From: a bacterium
GTDB taxonomy: Bacteria > Myxococcota_A > UBA9160 > UBA4427
Direction: 5' to 3'
Assembly: GCA_024742285.1 (NCBI GenBank)
Contig: JANSYR010000009.1
Location: forward strand, 124,001-188,000
Length of the DNA stretch: 64,000 bases
A program made the position numbers and the translations under genes. Below the pieces are notes generated by a model that was not told the origin of the DNA, searched no databases, and saw nothing but the letters and a program-made list of their open reading frames with translations. Shown here in pieces: positions 34,609-46,468 of this stretch. Numbering within the stretch: the stretch's first letter is position 1; the number at the start of each line of letters is the position of its first letter.

Positions 34609-35940
34609 TCAGGCTTCTCGACGAACCGAGTAGAGACGCGCGTCGCGCTTTTCGACGCGCGCGCCTGCGAGCCGGGCGTCGAGATCGAGGATCTCCCGGC
34701 CGCCCTCGAATCGCGCCAGCCAGCGCGTGAGCTCGCCGAACGCTGCAGCATCGGCCAGGCAGGGCGCCATCGCCTCCGCGATCCGACCGAGCATCCAGAT
34801 CTGGTACGGCACGACCATGCGCCGACTCGCGACGCCGTCGATCTCGAAGGCCTGGGTCAGTGGCCCGTCGCCGGTCTGCAATTCGACGAAGCCGGGCGTC
34901 GCCGTGAACGTCTTGCCCGGGAGCTCGCCGCCGGGCGAGTGGGCGTCGCTCGCGACGAAGGCGCGGAGCCGCTCGATCGCCTCGCGGAGCACCGGCCACA
35001 TCTCGGTGAAGAAGACGTCGAGGAGGGCCTCGAGGGTCTCGGGGACCGCGTCGTCGTCCAGCCACTCGGCCCCGTCGGAGGTCGCGAGGCGCGGAACGAG
35101 CTCGCCATCGTCGTCGAGCCCGTAGAGCGTCTGCCCGAACTGCCGGGCGTTGAGCGCGCCTTCGCCGTTGGTCCGTTCGACCCACTCCGCGACGAGGGGG
35201 AAGAAGGTGCGCAGGGCGAGTCCGGGGATCGCGTCCCGATAGAGATGGGCGTAGAGCGGACCGAGTAGCCCGAAGTCCCCGAGGCTCGGCCGACCGCCGA
35301 GGACGTAGTCGTGCTGCCCGAAGTGGACCTCGAGGGCCTGCAGCACGCGGTGCTGGCTGGCCTGCCAGGCGTGTTCGGTTCGCTCGTCGCAGCCGAGGTG
35401 GACGAGGCCCGCGTAGACGCCGGCGGGGTCCTGGCGCGAGTGCGAAATCCCGAACGCGGCCTCGAAGAAGCCCGCGCCGGCCTGCCGTCGCTCGGGACCG
35501 TCGGCGTCCGGCGCCATCACGGCGCCCCATTGCTGCTCGTTGAAGGCGCGGTGGTTCGGCTCGCGGCCGTCCTCGCTGAAGTACCAGCGCTGCCAGAAGG
35601 CGGGGACGACGATCCACTCGTCCGCGAGGAACTCGATCAGGTAGCTCGCGAGGCGCTGCTTCGGCCGGGACGCGTCGGGGATGACCGCGAACCCGGGGTG
35701 CGCCGCTTCGCAGACGTCGATGATCTCGCTCGAGTCCTGGACCCAGGTCCCGTCCGGCGTCTCCATCTGCGGGACCGCGCCGCTCCCGGAGCGCGGGTTC
35801 AGGCGTCCCGCGATCAGTTCCGGGGTCGCGAGGATGTCCTCGAAGCCCGGCCCGAGGGCACCCATTCGCTCCTTGAGTCGCAGGTAGGCGCGGACCTTGC
35901 CGGAGAAGTAGCTGTGCTCCCAGCTGTAGAGGCGGTACAT
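34609..35940 (-). CDS. Glutathione S-transferase family protein (long form)
   Basis: A 443-residue protein with a thioredoxin-like N-terminal GST domain: the strand/helix MYRLYSWEHSYFSGKVRAYL and the glutathione-binding segment AVPQMETPDGTWVQDSSEII. A helical GST C-terminal domain follows and, beyond it, about 200 extra residues, making it twice the normal GST length. Substrate unknown. The ATG at 35940 gives the correct N-terminus and follows AGAGGC. It is 49 bases downstream of the DEAD-box gene in the same direction. Confidence 0.75.
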   Translation of the reverse strand: MYRLYSWEHSYFSGKVRAYLRLKERMGALGPGFEDILATPELIAGRLNPRSGSGAVPQMETPDGTWVQDSSEIIDVCEAAHPGFAVIPDASRPKQRLASYLIEFLADEWIVVPAFWQRWYFSEDGREPNHRAFNEQQWGAVMAPDADGPERRQAGAGFFEAAFGISHSRQDPAGVYAGLVHLGCDERTEHAWQASQHRVLQALEVHFGQHDYVLGGRPSLGDFGLLGPLYAHLYRDAIPGLALRTFFPLVAEWVERTNGEGALNARQFGQTLYGLDDDGELVPRLATSDGAEWLDDDAVPETLEALLDVFFTEMWPVLREAIERLRAFVASDAHSPGGELPGKTFTATPGFVELQTGDGPLTQAFEIDGVASRRMVVPYQIWMLGRIAEAMAPCLADAAAFGELTRWLARFEGGREILDLDARLAGARVEKRDARLYSVRREA

Positions 35941-35989
35941 CGAGCCTCTCCGATCGAGCAGCTTCGACGCGACGAAACGCGTGCCCGGC

Positions 35990-37579
35990 CTAACGTCGTC
36001 GCCGCTCGCCGTCGCGCGACCCGCCGCCGCCGTTTCCGCCGCGTCGACCCCGCCCGCGACCGCTCCGCGGTCGACGGCGACCCCGTCCTTCGCCGTCGTC
36101 GCCCCGCTCCGCGTCTTCGCGGGCGCGTTCGGTCTCGCGATCCTCGACGGTCGGAACGTCGAGGTCGTCGTCCGCCGCCGCAACCGCTTCCGGCTCGGCC
36201 TTGGCCGGGCGCGCGACCAGGTAGGCCGCCGCGAAGCGAGCGAGCTCGGCCCGGCCTTCGTCGCTTCCCGCCAGATCGTCGACGAAGACCTTCATGCGGC
36301 CGACGCGCGCTTCCGCGTCCTCCGCCGGGATCGCCGCGAGGTCCTCGTCGGCCCGCTCACGAAGAGCGTCGAGCTCGCCTTCCTGCTCCTTGCGTTCGGC
36401 TTCCTCGGCCTCTTCGCTCTTCCGCTTCTCGAGGCGTCGCGCGACCGCGCGCTCGGTCGGGAGCTTCTTCTCCTTGATGGTCGTCCCGTTCACGGTCTGC
36501 ATGAACTTGAAGTTGCCGATGTCGAGGCCGGAGATGAGGGAGATCGCCACGCCGCTCTTGCCGGCGCGGCCGGTTCGGCCCGTTCGGTGGACGTAGACCT
36601 CGGGCGAGTCCGAGGTCGTGTAGTTCACGACGTAGGCGAGATCGCTGATGTCGATGCCGCGGGCGGCGACGTCGGTCGCGACCAGGAAGCGGAGCTTGCC
36701 CTTCTTGATCTTCGCGATCGCCTTCTCGCGCGCCGACTGCGGGAGATCACCGGAGATCTGGTCGATGTTGAAGCCGCGCTTCTGGAGGTAGGCCGTGATG
36801 AAGCGGACGTCGGCCTTGGTGTTGCAGAAGATGATCGCGCTGTCGGGGTTCTCGTACTGCAGGATCCGGGCGAGCGCGGCCTCCTTCTCGGAGGCCGGGC
36901 ACATGTAATAGAAGTGCTCGATCTTCTGGGGCGATCCGCCGTCGACTTCGATCGTGACGTCTTCGGGGTCCGTCAGGAAGAATCGCGACAGCGATCGCAC
37001 CTTCTCGGGCATCGTCGCCGAGAAGAGATGCGACTGGCGCTTCTTCGGGAGGAAGCTCGCGACCTCCTTCATGTCCGGCCAGAATCCGAGGGAGAGCATC
37101 TCGTCGGCCTCGTCGAGGACGAGGACCTTGGTCCTGCTGAGATCCATTCGATCGTTCTTCAGATGATCGAGGATCCGGCCGGGCGTCCCGACGATGATGT
37201 GCGCGCCCTTCTCGAGGCCCTCGAGCTGGGGGCCATAGGCGACACCCCCGTAGATGGGGAGGGTCCGGACGCCCCGGTACTGGCCGAGCTGGTCGAGCTC
37301 GACGGCGACCTGGTTGGCCAGCTCGCGGGTGGGAAGAAGGACGATCGCCTGGGTGTCGGTGCTCGCCGTGTCGATCGCCTCGACCAACGGGATCCCGAAG
37401 GCGCCGGTCTTGCCGGAGCCGGTCATGGCCTGGACGATCAGGTCTCCGCCCTCTCGCATCTTGGGAATCGCGGCGGCCTGGACCGGGGTCGGGGTGTGCC
37501 AGCCGAGATCCTTGATCGAGCGCTGGATGTCCTCGGCGACGTCGGCGAATAGCTCAGAAAGTTCTTGTGTTTCAGTCAT
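35990..37579 (-). CDS. DEAD-box ATP-dependent RNA helicase
   Basis: A 529-residue DEAD-box helicase. Q motif (PTPVQAAAIP), motif I AMTGSGKT, Ia PTRELANQ, GTPGR, DEAD, SAT, ARGIDISDL and HRTGRTGR are all present. The C-terminal 120 residues are acidic and then Arg/Gly-rich (GRGRGRRGGNGGGG), an RGG-like RNA-binding tail seen in CsdA/DeaD-type helicases acting in ribosome assembly and RNA decay. It is divergent from gatC over 86 bases. Confidence 0.93.
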   Translation of the reverse strand: MTETQELSELFADVAEDIQRSIKDLGWHTPTPVQAAAIPKMREGGDLIVQAMTGSGKTGAFGIPLVEAIDTASTDTQAIVLLPTRELANQVAVELDQLGQYRGVRTLPIYGGVAYGPQLEGLEKGAHIIVGTPGRILDHLKNDRMDLSRTKVLVLDEADEMLSLGFWPDMKEVASFLPKKRQSHLFSATMPEKVRSLSRFFLTDPEDVTIEVDGGSPQKIEHFYYMCPASEKEAALARILQYENPDSAIIFCNTKADVRFITAYLQKRGFNIDQISGDLPQSAREKAIAKIKKGKLRFLVATDVAARGIDISDLAYVVNYTTSDSPEVYVHRTGRTGRAGKSGVAISLISGLDIGNFKFMQTVNGTTIKEKKLPTERAVARRLEKRKSEEAEEAERKEQEGELDALRERADEDLAAIPAEDAEARVGRMKVFVDDLAGSDEGRAELARFAAAYLVARPAKAEPEAVAAADDDLDVPTVEDRETERAREDAERGDDGEGRGRRRPRSGRGRGRRGGNGGGGSRDGERRRR

Positions 37580-37649
37580 ATGCGGCCGGCACCGTACCCT
37601 TCGCCGGGGGGCGGCGCAATCGGGAGCCCCCCTTCGTCCCCGCAGGCCG

Positions 37650-37658
37650 TGCTAACGT
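37650..37658 (+). promoter_or_regulatory. Extended -10 element directly before gatC
   Basis: TG at 37650-37651, one base, then TAACGT (37653-37658) forms an extended -10. The gatC ATG lies eight bases after it, at the expected transcription start, with no ribosome site between. No good -35 hexamer was seen. This is the second candidate leaderless start, after larE, with the same TAAC core. Confidence 0.4.
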
Positions 37659-37665
37659 CGCCCGG

Positions 37666-37965
37666 ATGTCGACCATCGGCCCCGAAGACGTCGCCTACGT
37701 GGCACAGCTGGCCCGCCTCGCCCTCTCCGACGAGGAGGCGCAGGCGATGGCGCGGGACCTCGAGCAGATCCTCGGCCACGTGAAGTCCCTGGATGCCCTC
37801 GACACCGATGGAGTGGAGCCAACCGCCCACGGGTTCGAGCTGGCGACGCCGATGAGGCCAGATTACCCCGCCGATCCTTTCGATCCGGAGCTCGCCGTCT
37901 CGAACGCCCCGGCCGCCCAGGGCACTGCCTTCCTCGTCCCGAAGGTCCTCGAGGAGGAGGGGTAG
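37666..37965 (+). CDS. gatC: Asp-tRNA(Asn)/Glu-tRNA(Gln) amidotransferase subunit C
   Basis: A 99-residue GatC, the belt subunit that wraps GatA and GatB. It shows the conserved start [17 protein letters not shown] and the later VEPTAH segment followed by the extended Pro-rich strand. The ATG at 37666 gives a canonical N-terminus. gatA follows after four bases. Confidence 0.93.
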   Translation: MSTIGPEDVAYVAQLARLALSDEEAQAMARDLEQILGHVKSLDALDTDGVEPTAHGFELATPMRPDYPADPFDPELAVSNAPAAQGTAFLVPKVLEEEG

Positions 37966-37969
37966 GCGG

Positions 37970-39463
37970 ATGGGCCAGGCAGAGGATCTCCTCGCGAAGG
38001 GCCTCGCGGAGCAGCGCGCGGCCCTCGACGGCGGTGACGTGTCGGCGTCGGCGCTGGTCGACGCCAGCCTCGCGCGGATCGAGGCGACCCGTGCGCTCTC
38101 GGCCGTCGTGTCGACCCGACCGGAAGCGGCGCGCGCCGAGGCGGAGGCCGCCACGGCGCGGATCGCCGAGGGCGGAGCGCGCTCGACCCTCGACGGCGTG
38201 CCGATCCTGCTGAAGGACAACATCGTGCAGGCGGGTGAGCCGGCGACCTGTGCCTCGCGGATCCTCGAGAACTTCGTCTCGCCCTACGACGCGACGGTGA
38301 CCGAGAAGCTCCGGGACGCCGGGGCGATCATCGTCGGCCGCGCGAACATGGACGAGTTCGCGATGGGCTCGTCGACCGAGAACACGATCTACGGCGAGGC
38401 CCACAACCCCTGGGATCCGTCGAAGGCCTGCGGCGGCAGCTCCGGCGGATCGGCCGCAGCGGTCGCGGCCGGGCTCGTTCCCGTCGCCCTCGGCTCGGAC
38501 ACGGGGGGCTCGATCCGGCAGCCCGCCGGGTGCTGCGGCGTCGTCGGCCTCAAGCCGACCTACGGACGGGTCTCGCGCTGGGGACTCGTGGCCTTCGCCT
38601 CGTCCCTCGACCAGATCGGCCCCTTCGGACGGAGCGTCGCCGACTGCGCGGCGACCCTCGAAGTGATCGCGGGACACGATGCGAAGGATTCCACCTCGGT
38701 TCCCGAGGAGGTCCCGAAGTGGACCGACGCCCTGGACGGCGAGGTCGCCGGGCTCACGATCGGGCTACCGGAGGAGTACTTCGTCGAAGAAGGCGTCGAC
38801 CCCGGCGTCCTCGCGCGCGTGCGCGAGGCGATCGGCGAGCTCGAGGGCGCGGGTGCCAAGACCGTGCCGGTCTCGCTTCCGCATACGGAGCACGCGATCG
38901 CGACCTACTACGTGATCGCGACCGCGGAAGCCTCGAGCAACCTCGCGCGCTTCGACGGCGTCCGGTACGGACGACGCGCGGATCGGCCCGCGGATCTGCA
39001 GGATCTCTACATGCGCTCGCGCTCCGAGGGATTCGGTCCCGAGGTGAAGCGTCGGATCCTGCTCGGGACCTACGTCCTCTCGGCCGGCTACTACGACGCC
39101 TACTACGGCAAGGCCCAGCGCGTGCGGACGCTGATCCGCCGCGACTTCGATCGCGCCTTCGCGTCCTGCGATCTGATCGTGACGCCGACCATGCCCGAGA
39201 CGGCCTTCGGCCTCGGCGAGAAGAGCGACGATCCGCTTTCGATGTACCTGTCGGACGTCTATACGACGTCGGTCAACCTGGCGGGACTGCCGGGGCTCTC
39301 GATGCCGTGCGGGCTCTCGGAGGGGATGCCGGTCGGACTTCAGCTGATCGGCAAGCCCCTCGACGAGGCGACGATCCTCCGGGTCGGAGACGCCTTCGAA
39401 CGGCGGACCGACCACCACGCGCTGCGCCCGCCGGAGGACTCCATCGGGCGGAAGGCTCCTTGA
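37970..39463 (+). CDS. gatA: Glu-tRNA(Gln)/Asp-tRNA(Asn) amidotransferase subunit A
   Basis: A 497-residue amidase that releases ammonia from glutamine for transfer to mischarged Glu-tRNA(Gln) or Asp-tRNA(Asn). The catalytic Ser-cisSer-Lys set is visible: [15 protein letters not shown] and [12 protein letters not shown]. Length is normal. The ribosome site GAGGAGGGG lies at the end of gatC, so gatC and gatA are translationally linked. Presence of gatCAB suggests the organism lacks GlnRS, AsnRS or both, not testable here. Confidence 0.96.
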   Translation: MGQAEDLLAKGLAEQRAALDGGDVSASALVDASLARIEATRALSAVVSTRPEAARAEAEAATARIAEGGARSTLDGVPILLKDNIVQAGEPATCASRILENFVSPYDATVTEKLRDAGAIIVGRANMDEFAMGSSTENTIYGEAHNPWDPSKACGGSSGGSAAAVAAGLVPVALGSDTGGSIRQPAGCCGVVGLKPTYGRVSRWGLVAFASSLDQIGPFGRSVADCAATLEVIAGHDAKDSTSVPEEVPKWTDALDGEVAGLTIGLPEEYFVEEGVDPGVLARVREAIGELEGAGAKTVPVSLPHTEHAIATYYVIATAEASSNLARFDGVRYGRRADRPADLQDLYMRSRSEGFGPEVKRRILLGTYVLSAGYYDAYYGKAQRVRTLIRRDFDRAFASCDLIVTPTMPETAFGLGEKSDDPLSMYLSDVYTTSVNLAGLPGLSMPCGLSEGMPVGLQLIGKPLDEATILRVGDAFERRTDHHALRPPEDSIGRKAP

Positions 39464-39467
39464 CACC

Positions 39468-40988
<1,521 letters not shown>

Positions 40989-40992
40989 ACTC

Positions 40993-41040
40993 ATCCGCCG
41001 GCTGCGGGCGCTCGCCGGGCTGGCCGCTGCGGGCGCTCGC
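40993..41040 (+). repeat. Dispersed repeat, copy 2, plus a tandem half copy
   Basis: 40993-41014 matches 11940-11961 at 20 of 22 bases. The core GCTGCGGGCGCTCGC at 41001-41015 recurs exactly at 41026-41040, a period of 25. It starts five bases after the gatB stop. The GCCGGC/GCCGGGC flanks can pair, so a terminator role is possible. Confidence 0.45.
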
Positions 41041-41111
41041 GGAGGTCGTCTCTCATCAGGGCTACGCTTCTCCGTCGGTCGGGGCCCGAACGGAAGGGTG
41101 TCGGAGGTGCG

Positions 41112-44100
41112 TTGGCCAGAGTCGTACTCAAGCTCTTCGCCGCGATCATCGCGGTCGTGCTCCTCGTGGTGGGGGGGCTCGCCGTCGCGCTGCCGCGCCT
41201 GGTGAACAGCGACGAGTTCCGGACCGCCCTGCACGCGGCCGCGGCGGAGGCCCTCGGGACGCCCGTCGAGTGGAGCCGGCTCGACGCGGGAATCGTTCCG
41301 CTCCGGTTGACCCTCGAGTCGCCAGTCCTGGAGACGCCGATCGCCGATCCCGCGGACGCGCGGCTCTCGGCCCGCGCGATCGAGCTGCGGATCTCGGCGA
41401 TGACGCTGCTCGAACGGAAGGTCGAGGTCGAGAGCCTCGTCTTTCGCGGTCTGGAGCTGGTCGTCACGCGCACGCCGGAAGGACTGATCCTCCCGGTTCC
41501 GCCCGGGGATCCTTCGCCCGGAGCGCCGCCGTCGGCGGGGACGCCCTCGGAAGCGCCGTCACCGGAAGGCGACGGGGGGGCCGAAGAAGACGGGGGGCTC
41601 GAGCTCGCGCTTCGCCGGGTCGTCGTGGAGGAGGCCCGGATCGTCCTGCGCGACCGCACGCTGCCGCGCCCCCTCGACTGGCAGCTCGAAGGCTTCGCCC
41701 TCGAAGCGACGGGCGAAGATCTCGAACGACCTCTCTCCATCGATCTCGAGAGCCGCGTCGCCGCCAACGGAGCCCCTGCCGGGGCGCTCGCGATCGAGGG
41801 CGAGGTCTCCCTCGCCGGGCTCTTCGATCTCGCGATCGAGCTCGACGCCCTCCGGCTCGACACACTCCAGCCCTACGTCACCGAAGCGACCCTCGCCGGT
41901 CTCGCGTCGGGGCGGATCTCGGTCGAGGGCGCGTCCGACGTCGTGTCCCACTTCGACACCGACCTTCGCATCGAAGGGATGGACGTTTCGACCTTCGGCC
42001 TCGACCTCGAAGGGCGCCTCGATCTCGTTGCGTCGCAGGAGCTCGACCGACCGATCGCCTTCGACGCGACCCTCGATCTCGGTTCGCGGGGGAGCGCCGA
42101 TCTCGACGGCCGGGTCACGCTCGACGGCGCGCTCGATTCCGTGGTCGTCCTCGATGCCCTCGATCTCGTGCCCTTCGCCGCCCTGGCGGGCGACGAGATG
42201 GGGATCGAAGGACGCGCGACGGGCCGCGTCGTGGTGGCGGTCGCGACCGGGGGCGAGGTCACGAAGCTCGAGACCGATCTGCGGATTCCCGATGCGCGCT
42301 ACGCGGACGCGTCGGTCGATCTCCGCGGCGCGCTCGACCTGGGCCTCGGATTCGCGGGGCTCGAGAAGAACGATCCCTTCCGCTTCGACATCGCACTCGC
42401 CCTCGCGCAGCAGGGCGGACGGATCGACGCCGAGGGGACGGCGACGCTCGAGGGCGCCGTCGACGCGAAGCTGGTTCTCGGCAACGTGGACCTCGCACCG
42501 CTCGCCCCCTGGATTCCGGAAGGCACCAAGGTCGAAGGCCGACTGACGGGCGACGCGGATCTCGCCCGAACCGCCGGGGGCCGGATCGAACGAATCGCCG
42601 TGAAGCTCGCCCTCGCCGACGCGCGCGTCGTACGCGATCCCGTCGACGTCGCCGGGCGCTTCGATCTCACCGCTGGGATCGAAGGTGAGGGCCCGATCGA
42701 TCTCGTCGCGGCGCTCGCCCTGGACGATGGGAGCGGGCTGCGGATCGAAGGCACGTCCACCACCGCCGGCGTCGTCGACGTCCACGCCGATCTCGAGTCC
42801 TTCGACCTGGCGATCGTCCGGCCCTTCCTGTCGGATCCTGCGCTCCGGCTCGAGGGGCTCGCGACCGGCAAGGGTCGGCTGGTCGGCGACGCGACCGCGC
42901 CGGAGTTCCTCTCCTTCGACCTCGGCGTCGATCGCGGCGTGATCGCGAGCGGAGACGCCGCCCTCGAAGGTCCCTTCCTCGCCTCGCTCAAGATCAAGGA
43001 GCCCCTCTCGCGTCCTCGCGGTCGCGCCGAGCTCGACCTGACCGCGACGCAGCTTCGCTACGGCGAGACCTTCGCGAAGCCGGAGAACATGCGCGCGTTG
43101 GCGACCGCGCGCTTCGTTCCCGAGGAGACGGGAGAGATCGTCTTCGAGGCGACGGTCGCACTCCGGGACATCGACGAGCTGCTCGTTCAGGGCGCCGTCG
43201 GCGACACGACGACGGTGTCCGTCACGACGACCGACTTCGATCTCGAGGGGTGGGAGTCGATCCTGCCGGTACTGGCGCCGTGGTCGGCGCGAGGGAAGGT
43301 TGCCCTGGACGGTCTCGCGGTCGAGCTGATCGACGGCGAGCCGCGCCGATTCGGCGGCAAGCTGGCGCTGCGCGGGATCGCCCTGACCGTGCCCGATGCC
43401 GGGCGGATCCAGCTGCGTGGCACGATCGTCGGTGAGGAGACGCGGATCCGAACGGAGGGGCTCAAGGCGAAGCTCGGTCCGGCGGTGATCGGGATCAAGG
43501 GCGCGATCGAGGACCCCCTGCGCGAGGGGCGCTTCGATCTCGCGATCCGGACCGTGGGAGAAGTCGAGGCGAACGACGTGCTCTCGAACCTCACGTCGGC
43601 AAGGGACACCGTCTACGGCCCGCTCCAATTCGATGGAGACGTCACCGGGCGCCTCGATCATCCGGACGGCGTGACGGGGGATCTCGCCGGGGACGTCCGT
43701 TTCAGCGTCGGCGAACGCGAGGGGGGTCGCCTCCGCGGCGTGTCGCTCCTCCGTACGATCCTCGACCAGATTCCGTTCGTGGGAGGCGCCGCCCGGCTGA
43801 CCCGCCCCTTCCGCGGTGGCCGCTCCGTCGACGACTACTTCACGGAACGCTTCGAGATCATCGAAGGCGTGTTCCGGATCGGCGAAGGGCGTGTCCAGGC
43901 CGAGACCCTCCGGCTCGCGTATCCGGGCTACGAAGCGCGTCTGACCGGTCCGATGCGCCTCGCCGATCTCTCGATCGACATGACGGGCGAGGTCCTGCTG
44001 AAGGGCGACCTCGTCTCGACCCTGGGTGGGCTGGCGGGGGCGGACGTGCCGGACCGCGAGCCGATCCGGATCCAGCTGGCGAAGGTGACCAATACACTCG

Positions 44101-44243
44101 CGGAGCCGGAGATCGAGATGACCGCCGAGACCCTCGCCGCCGTCCCGAAGCTCCTCTTCCAGGGAACCGGCCTCGACACGATCACACGCGGGATCGGCAA
44201 GCAGGTCGGCGAGGCTCTCGACCGGGTGCTCGGCGCCGACTGA
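41112..44243 (+). CDS. AsmA-family envelope protein
   Basis: A 1,043-residue protein with one N-terminal membrane anchor (about 7-29, AAIIAVVLLVVGGLAVALP) and a long periplasmic part of repeated short beta-strand motifs such as LDLVPFAALAG, DLRIEGMDVST and LRIEGTSTTAG, typical of the AsmA/TamB/YhdP group of bridge-like lipid-transfer proteins. The AsmA-like C-terminal region (RTILDQIPFVGG to PEIEMTAETLAAVPK) is present. A role in phospholipid transport to the outer membrane is inferred from the family. The TTG at 41112 follows GGAGG. It stands alone between gaps of 123 and 199 bases. Confidence 0.85.
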   Translation: MARVVLKLFAAIIAVVLLVVGGLAVALPRLVNSDEFRTALHAAAAEALGTPVEWSRLDAGIVPLRLTLESPVLETPIADPADARLSARAIELRISAMTLLERKVEVESLVFRGLELVVTRTPEGLILPVPPGDPSPGAPPSAGTPSEAPSPEGDGGAEEDGGLELALRRVVVEEARIVLRDRTLPRPLDWQLEGFALEATGEDLERPLSIDLESRVAANGAPAGALAIEGEVSLAGLFDLAIELDALRLDTLQPYVTEATLAGLASGRISVEGASDVVSHFDTDLRIEGMDVSTFGLDLEGRLDLVASQELDRPIAFDATLDLGSRGSADLDGRVTLDGALDSVVVLDALDLVPFAALAGDEMGIEGRATGRVVVAVATGGEVTKLETDLRIPDARYADASVDLRGALDLGLGFAGLEKNDPFRFDIALALAQQGGRIDAEGTATLEGAVDAKLVLGNVDLAPLAPWIPEGTKVEGRLTGDADLARTAGGRIERIAVKLALADARVVRDPVDVAGRFDLTAGIEGEGPIDLVAALALDDGSGLRIEGTSTTAGVVDVHADLESFDLAIVRPFLSDPALRLEGLATGKGRLVGDATAPEFLSFDLGVDRGVIASGDAALEGPFLASLKIKEPLSRPRGRAELDLTATQLRYGETFAKPENMRALATARFVPEETGEIVFEATVALRDIDELLVQGAVGDTTTVSVTTTDFDLEGWESILPVLAPWSARGKVALDGLAVELIDGEPRRFGGKLALRGIALTVPDAGRIQLRGTIVGEETRIRTEGLKAKLGPAVIGIKGAIEDPLREGRFDLAIRTVGEVEANDVLSNLTSARDTVYGPLQFDGDVTGRLDHPDGVTGDLAGDVRFSVGEREGGRLRGVSLLRTILDQIPFVGGAARLTRPFRGGRSVDDYFTERFEIIEGVFRIGEGRVQAETLRLAYPGYEARLTGPMRLADLSIDMTGEVLLKGDLVSTLGGLAGADVPDREPIRIQLAKVTNTLAEPEIEMTAETLAAVPKLLFQGTGLDTITRGIGKQVGEALDRVLGAD

Positions 44244-44442
44244 GCGGACGCGTTCCCTGCGCAGCCTTCACGCAACCAGGCGGCAACGATCCTTCTCCGC
44301 TGCGTGCCTTCCGGTCCGGCGCACGCGGCGCGCCGACCGGTCCCCGTGAGCCGAATCACGAGCGGGTTCGGGTGCTTTCCCGACGTCAACGCACCTTCAT
44401 CCTCTCGGAGATGTCGCCGATACGGGAGGGAGGAGTCGCCCC

Positions 44443-46356
44443 ATGTCCGCCACCGTCCTGTGTATCCACGAAGACCGCACCGTCGCCCGCATCCATACGG
44501 AGATGCTCGAAGCCGAGGGATACGAGGTCGTCTGCGCCTTCGACGGTCGCCAGAGCCTCGAGATCCTTCGTACCCAGCCGCCGGACTTCACGGTCATCGA
44601 CGCCTACCTCCCGCGGCAGGACGGGTTCGAGATTCTCGCGGAGATGCGGACCCTCGAGGCCTGCCGGTCGACGCCGGTGCTCATGCTCTCGGACGGGGAC
44701 GTGACCGACGACATCGCGCAGCGTGCGAGCGCCCTCGGTGCGATCGGCGTCGAGGCCGCACCGCTGGCCGGGGACCGCCTCGTCGCGCGGATCGCCGAGC
44801 ACCTGAAGCCGGGGCCATCGGCGCGGTCCGAGGTCTCCGTCGTGCCGGAGTCCGGCTGCCTGCGGGAGCTCCCCGTGCCCGAGCTGATCCACGCGCTCCG
44901 CAAGGAGCGGCACGACGGCGTGCTCGTCCTCGAACACGGAAAGAAGAAGAAGGCCGTCGAGTTCAAGGACGGCTGGCCGGTCTCGGTCAAGTCCAATCTG
45001 CTCTCGGAATGCTTCGGCAACTTCCTCGTGCGCGAGGGCATCGTCGACGAAGTCCTGCTGAACGAGTCGGTGAAGCGCATGCGAGCCGGCGAAGGGATGC
45101 AGGGCGAGATCCTCGTCGCGATGGACGTGCTCGAAGAGGAGGCGCTCGTCGAGGCGCTTCGCGCGCACGGACTCGAGAAGTTCTTCGAGCTCTTCGGCTG
45201 GCGCGACGGTCGCTACGTCGTTCGTCCGCGGGCCCACGTCCAGCGGGGCTCGAGCATCGGAATCGAAGGTCACCCTGCGCGCCTCGTCGTCGAGGGCATC
45301 CGGCGGAAGTTCCCGCTCAAGCAGATCGATCGCTGGCTCGCGGCCCACGCGAGCGCGTTCCTCGTCCCCAATCCGGGCGGAGAGGCCGGTGTCGAGGACG
45401 CCCATCCCTCGCCGCAGGAGCGCGAGTGGATCTCGGGTCTGGACTCGACGCTCACGCTCGGCCAGCTCCTCGAAACGCCCGAGTGGGTCCGGCGCTTCGT
45501 GTTCGGGCTGATCACGATCGAGGCGCTCGCCGTCGACGGGCAGCAGGGCGACGCGGGGGACGCGCGGGCCTTCGCCGAACGAGCCGCGCGGGTGGCGTCG
45601 CCCTCGCTGTCGCAGGCCGACGAAGAAGCCCGGGCCGAGCTCGCGCGACTCGCGAACCGCATGCGCGGCAAGGATCACTACGGTGTTCTCGACGTGCCGA
45701 CGACCGCGGATGACGAGGAGATCCGGATCGCGTTCGCGAGCCTCTCCCGCAAGACCCACCCCGATCGCTACCACGGCGCGAGCAGCAGCGTCCGGCAGCT
45801 GGCGGCCCAGGTCCACGAGCGGATCGCGGAGGCCCACGTGGCCCTCTCGACCGAAGAGGGACGCGCCGACTACGCGAAGGTGCTCGCGCGGGGCGCTCGT
45901 GAGGACGCGGTCGAGGACGAGGGCCGGCGGGCCCTCGCGGCGGAGACCGAGTTCCAGAAGGGCGAAGCGCTCCTCGCCGACCGCGACTACGAGGGGGCGT
46001 TGCTCTGCTTCGGTCGGGCCATGCAGAACTTCCCGAGCGAGGGCGAGTACCGCTCCCACTACGGCTGGGCTCTCTATCTCTGCCACCCCGACAACGACGT
46101 GATGCTCGGCGAGGCCCTCGAACACTGCCGAGAGGGCGTCAAGCTGGCGAAGGATCGGGAGAAGCCCTACCTCTTGCTCGGCCGGCTCTACAAGGCCATG
46201 GGCAAGGCGGTCGCCGCGAAGAGGATGTTCTCGCGCGCCGTGCAGATCAAACCGCAGTGTGTCGAAGCGATGCGCGAGCTGCGAATCATGAACATGCGTC
46301 GCGGCAAGGACCAGGCTCCGGGCCTGGGCCGACTCAAGAAGCTCTTCAAGCGCTGA
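44443..46356 (+). CDS. Receiver / DUF4388 / DnaJ / TPR multidomain protein
   Basis: A 637-residue cytoplasmic protein. Residues 1-120 are a receiver domain with the phospho-Asp in [11 protein letters not shown], but the usual Lys of the last strand is Ala (VEAAPL). A DUF4388-like domain (about 140-260, [19 protein letters not shown]) follows, then a linker, a J domain at about 407-470 with intact HPD (KTHPDRYHG), and TPR-like helices to the end. The architecture is typical of deltaproteobacterial regulators; the output, probably chaperone recruitment or protein-protein scaffolding, is inferred. GGAGG precedes the ATG. Confidence 0.85.
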   Translation: MSATVLCIHEDRTVARIHTEMLEAEGYEVVCAFDGRQSLEILRTQPPDFTVIDAYLPRQDGFEILAEMRTLEACRSTPVLMLSDGDVTDDIAQRASALGAIGVEAAPLAGDRLVARIAEHLKPGPSARSEVSVVPESGCLRELPVPELIHALRKERHDGVLVLEHGKKKKAVEFKDGWPVSVKSNLLSECFGNFLVREGIVDEVLLNESVKRMRAGEGMQGEILVAMDVLEEEALVEALRAHGLEKFFELFGWRDGRYVVRPRAHVQRGSSIGIEGHPARLVVEGIRRKFPLKQIDRWLAAHASAFLVPNPGGEAGVEDAHPSPQEREWISGLDSTLTLGQLLETPEWVRRFVFGLITIEALAVDGQQGDAGDARAFAERAARVASPSLSQADEEARAELARLANRMRGKDHYGVLDVPTTADDEEIRIAFASLSRKTHPDRYHGASSSVRQLAAQVHERIAEAHVALSTEEGRADYAKVLARGAREDAVEDEGRRALAAETEFQKGEALLADRDYEGALLCFGRAMQNFPSEGEYRSHYGWALYLCHPDNDVMLGEALEHCREGVKLAKDREKPYLLLGRLYKAMGKAVAAKRMFSRAVQIKPQCVEAMRELRIMNMRRGKDQAPGLGRLKKLFKR

Positions 46357-46468
46357 CGCGCCGGGGCGATCCGGGTCGAGCCCCGCTCCGGTCGTCCCTC
46401 GTCGCAATTCCGAGCGTGCCGGCGCGGCCGGTGCGACGACGAAGAAGAAGCAGAAGAGGAATGCTCTC

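Noticed and set aside
41559-43661. A 700-codon minus-strand frame inside the AsmA gene
   Set aside because: The plus frame has a signal anchor and AsmA-type repeats. The minus frame is repetitive Asp/Glu/Arg with no recognisable domain.
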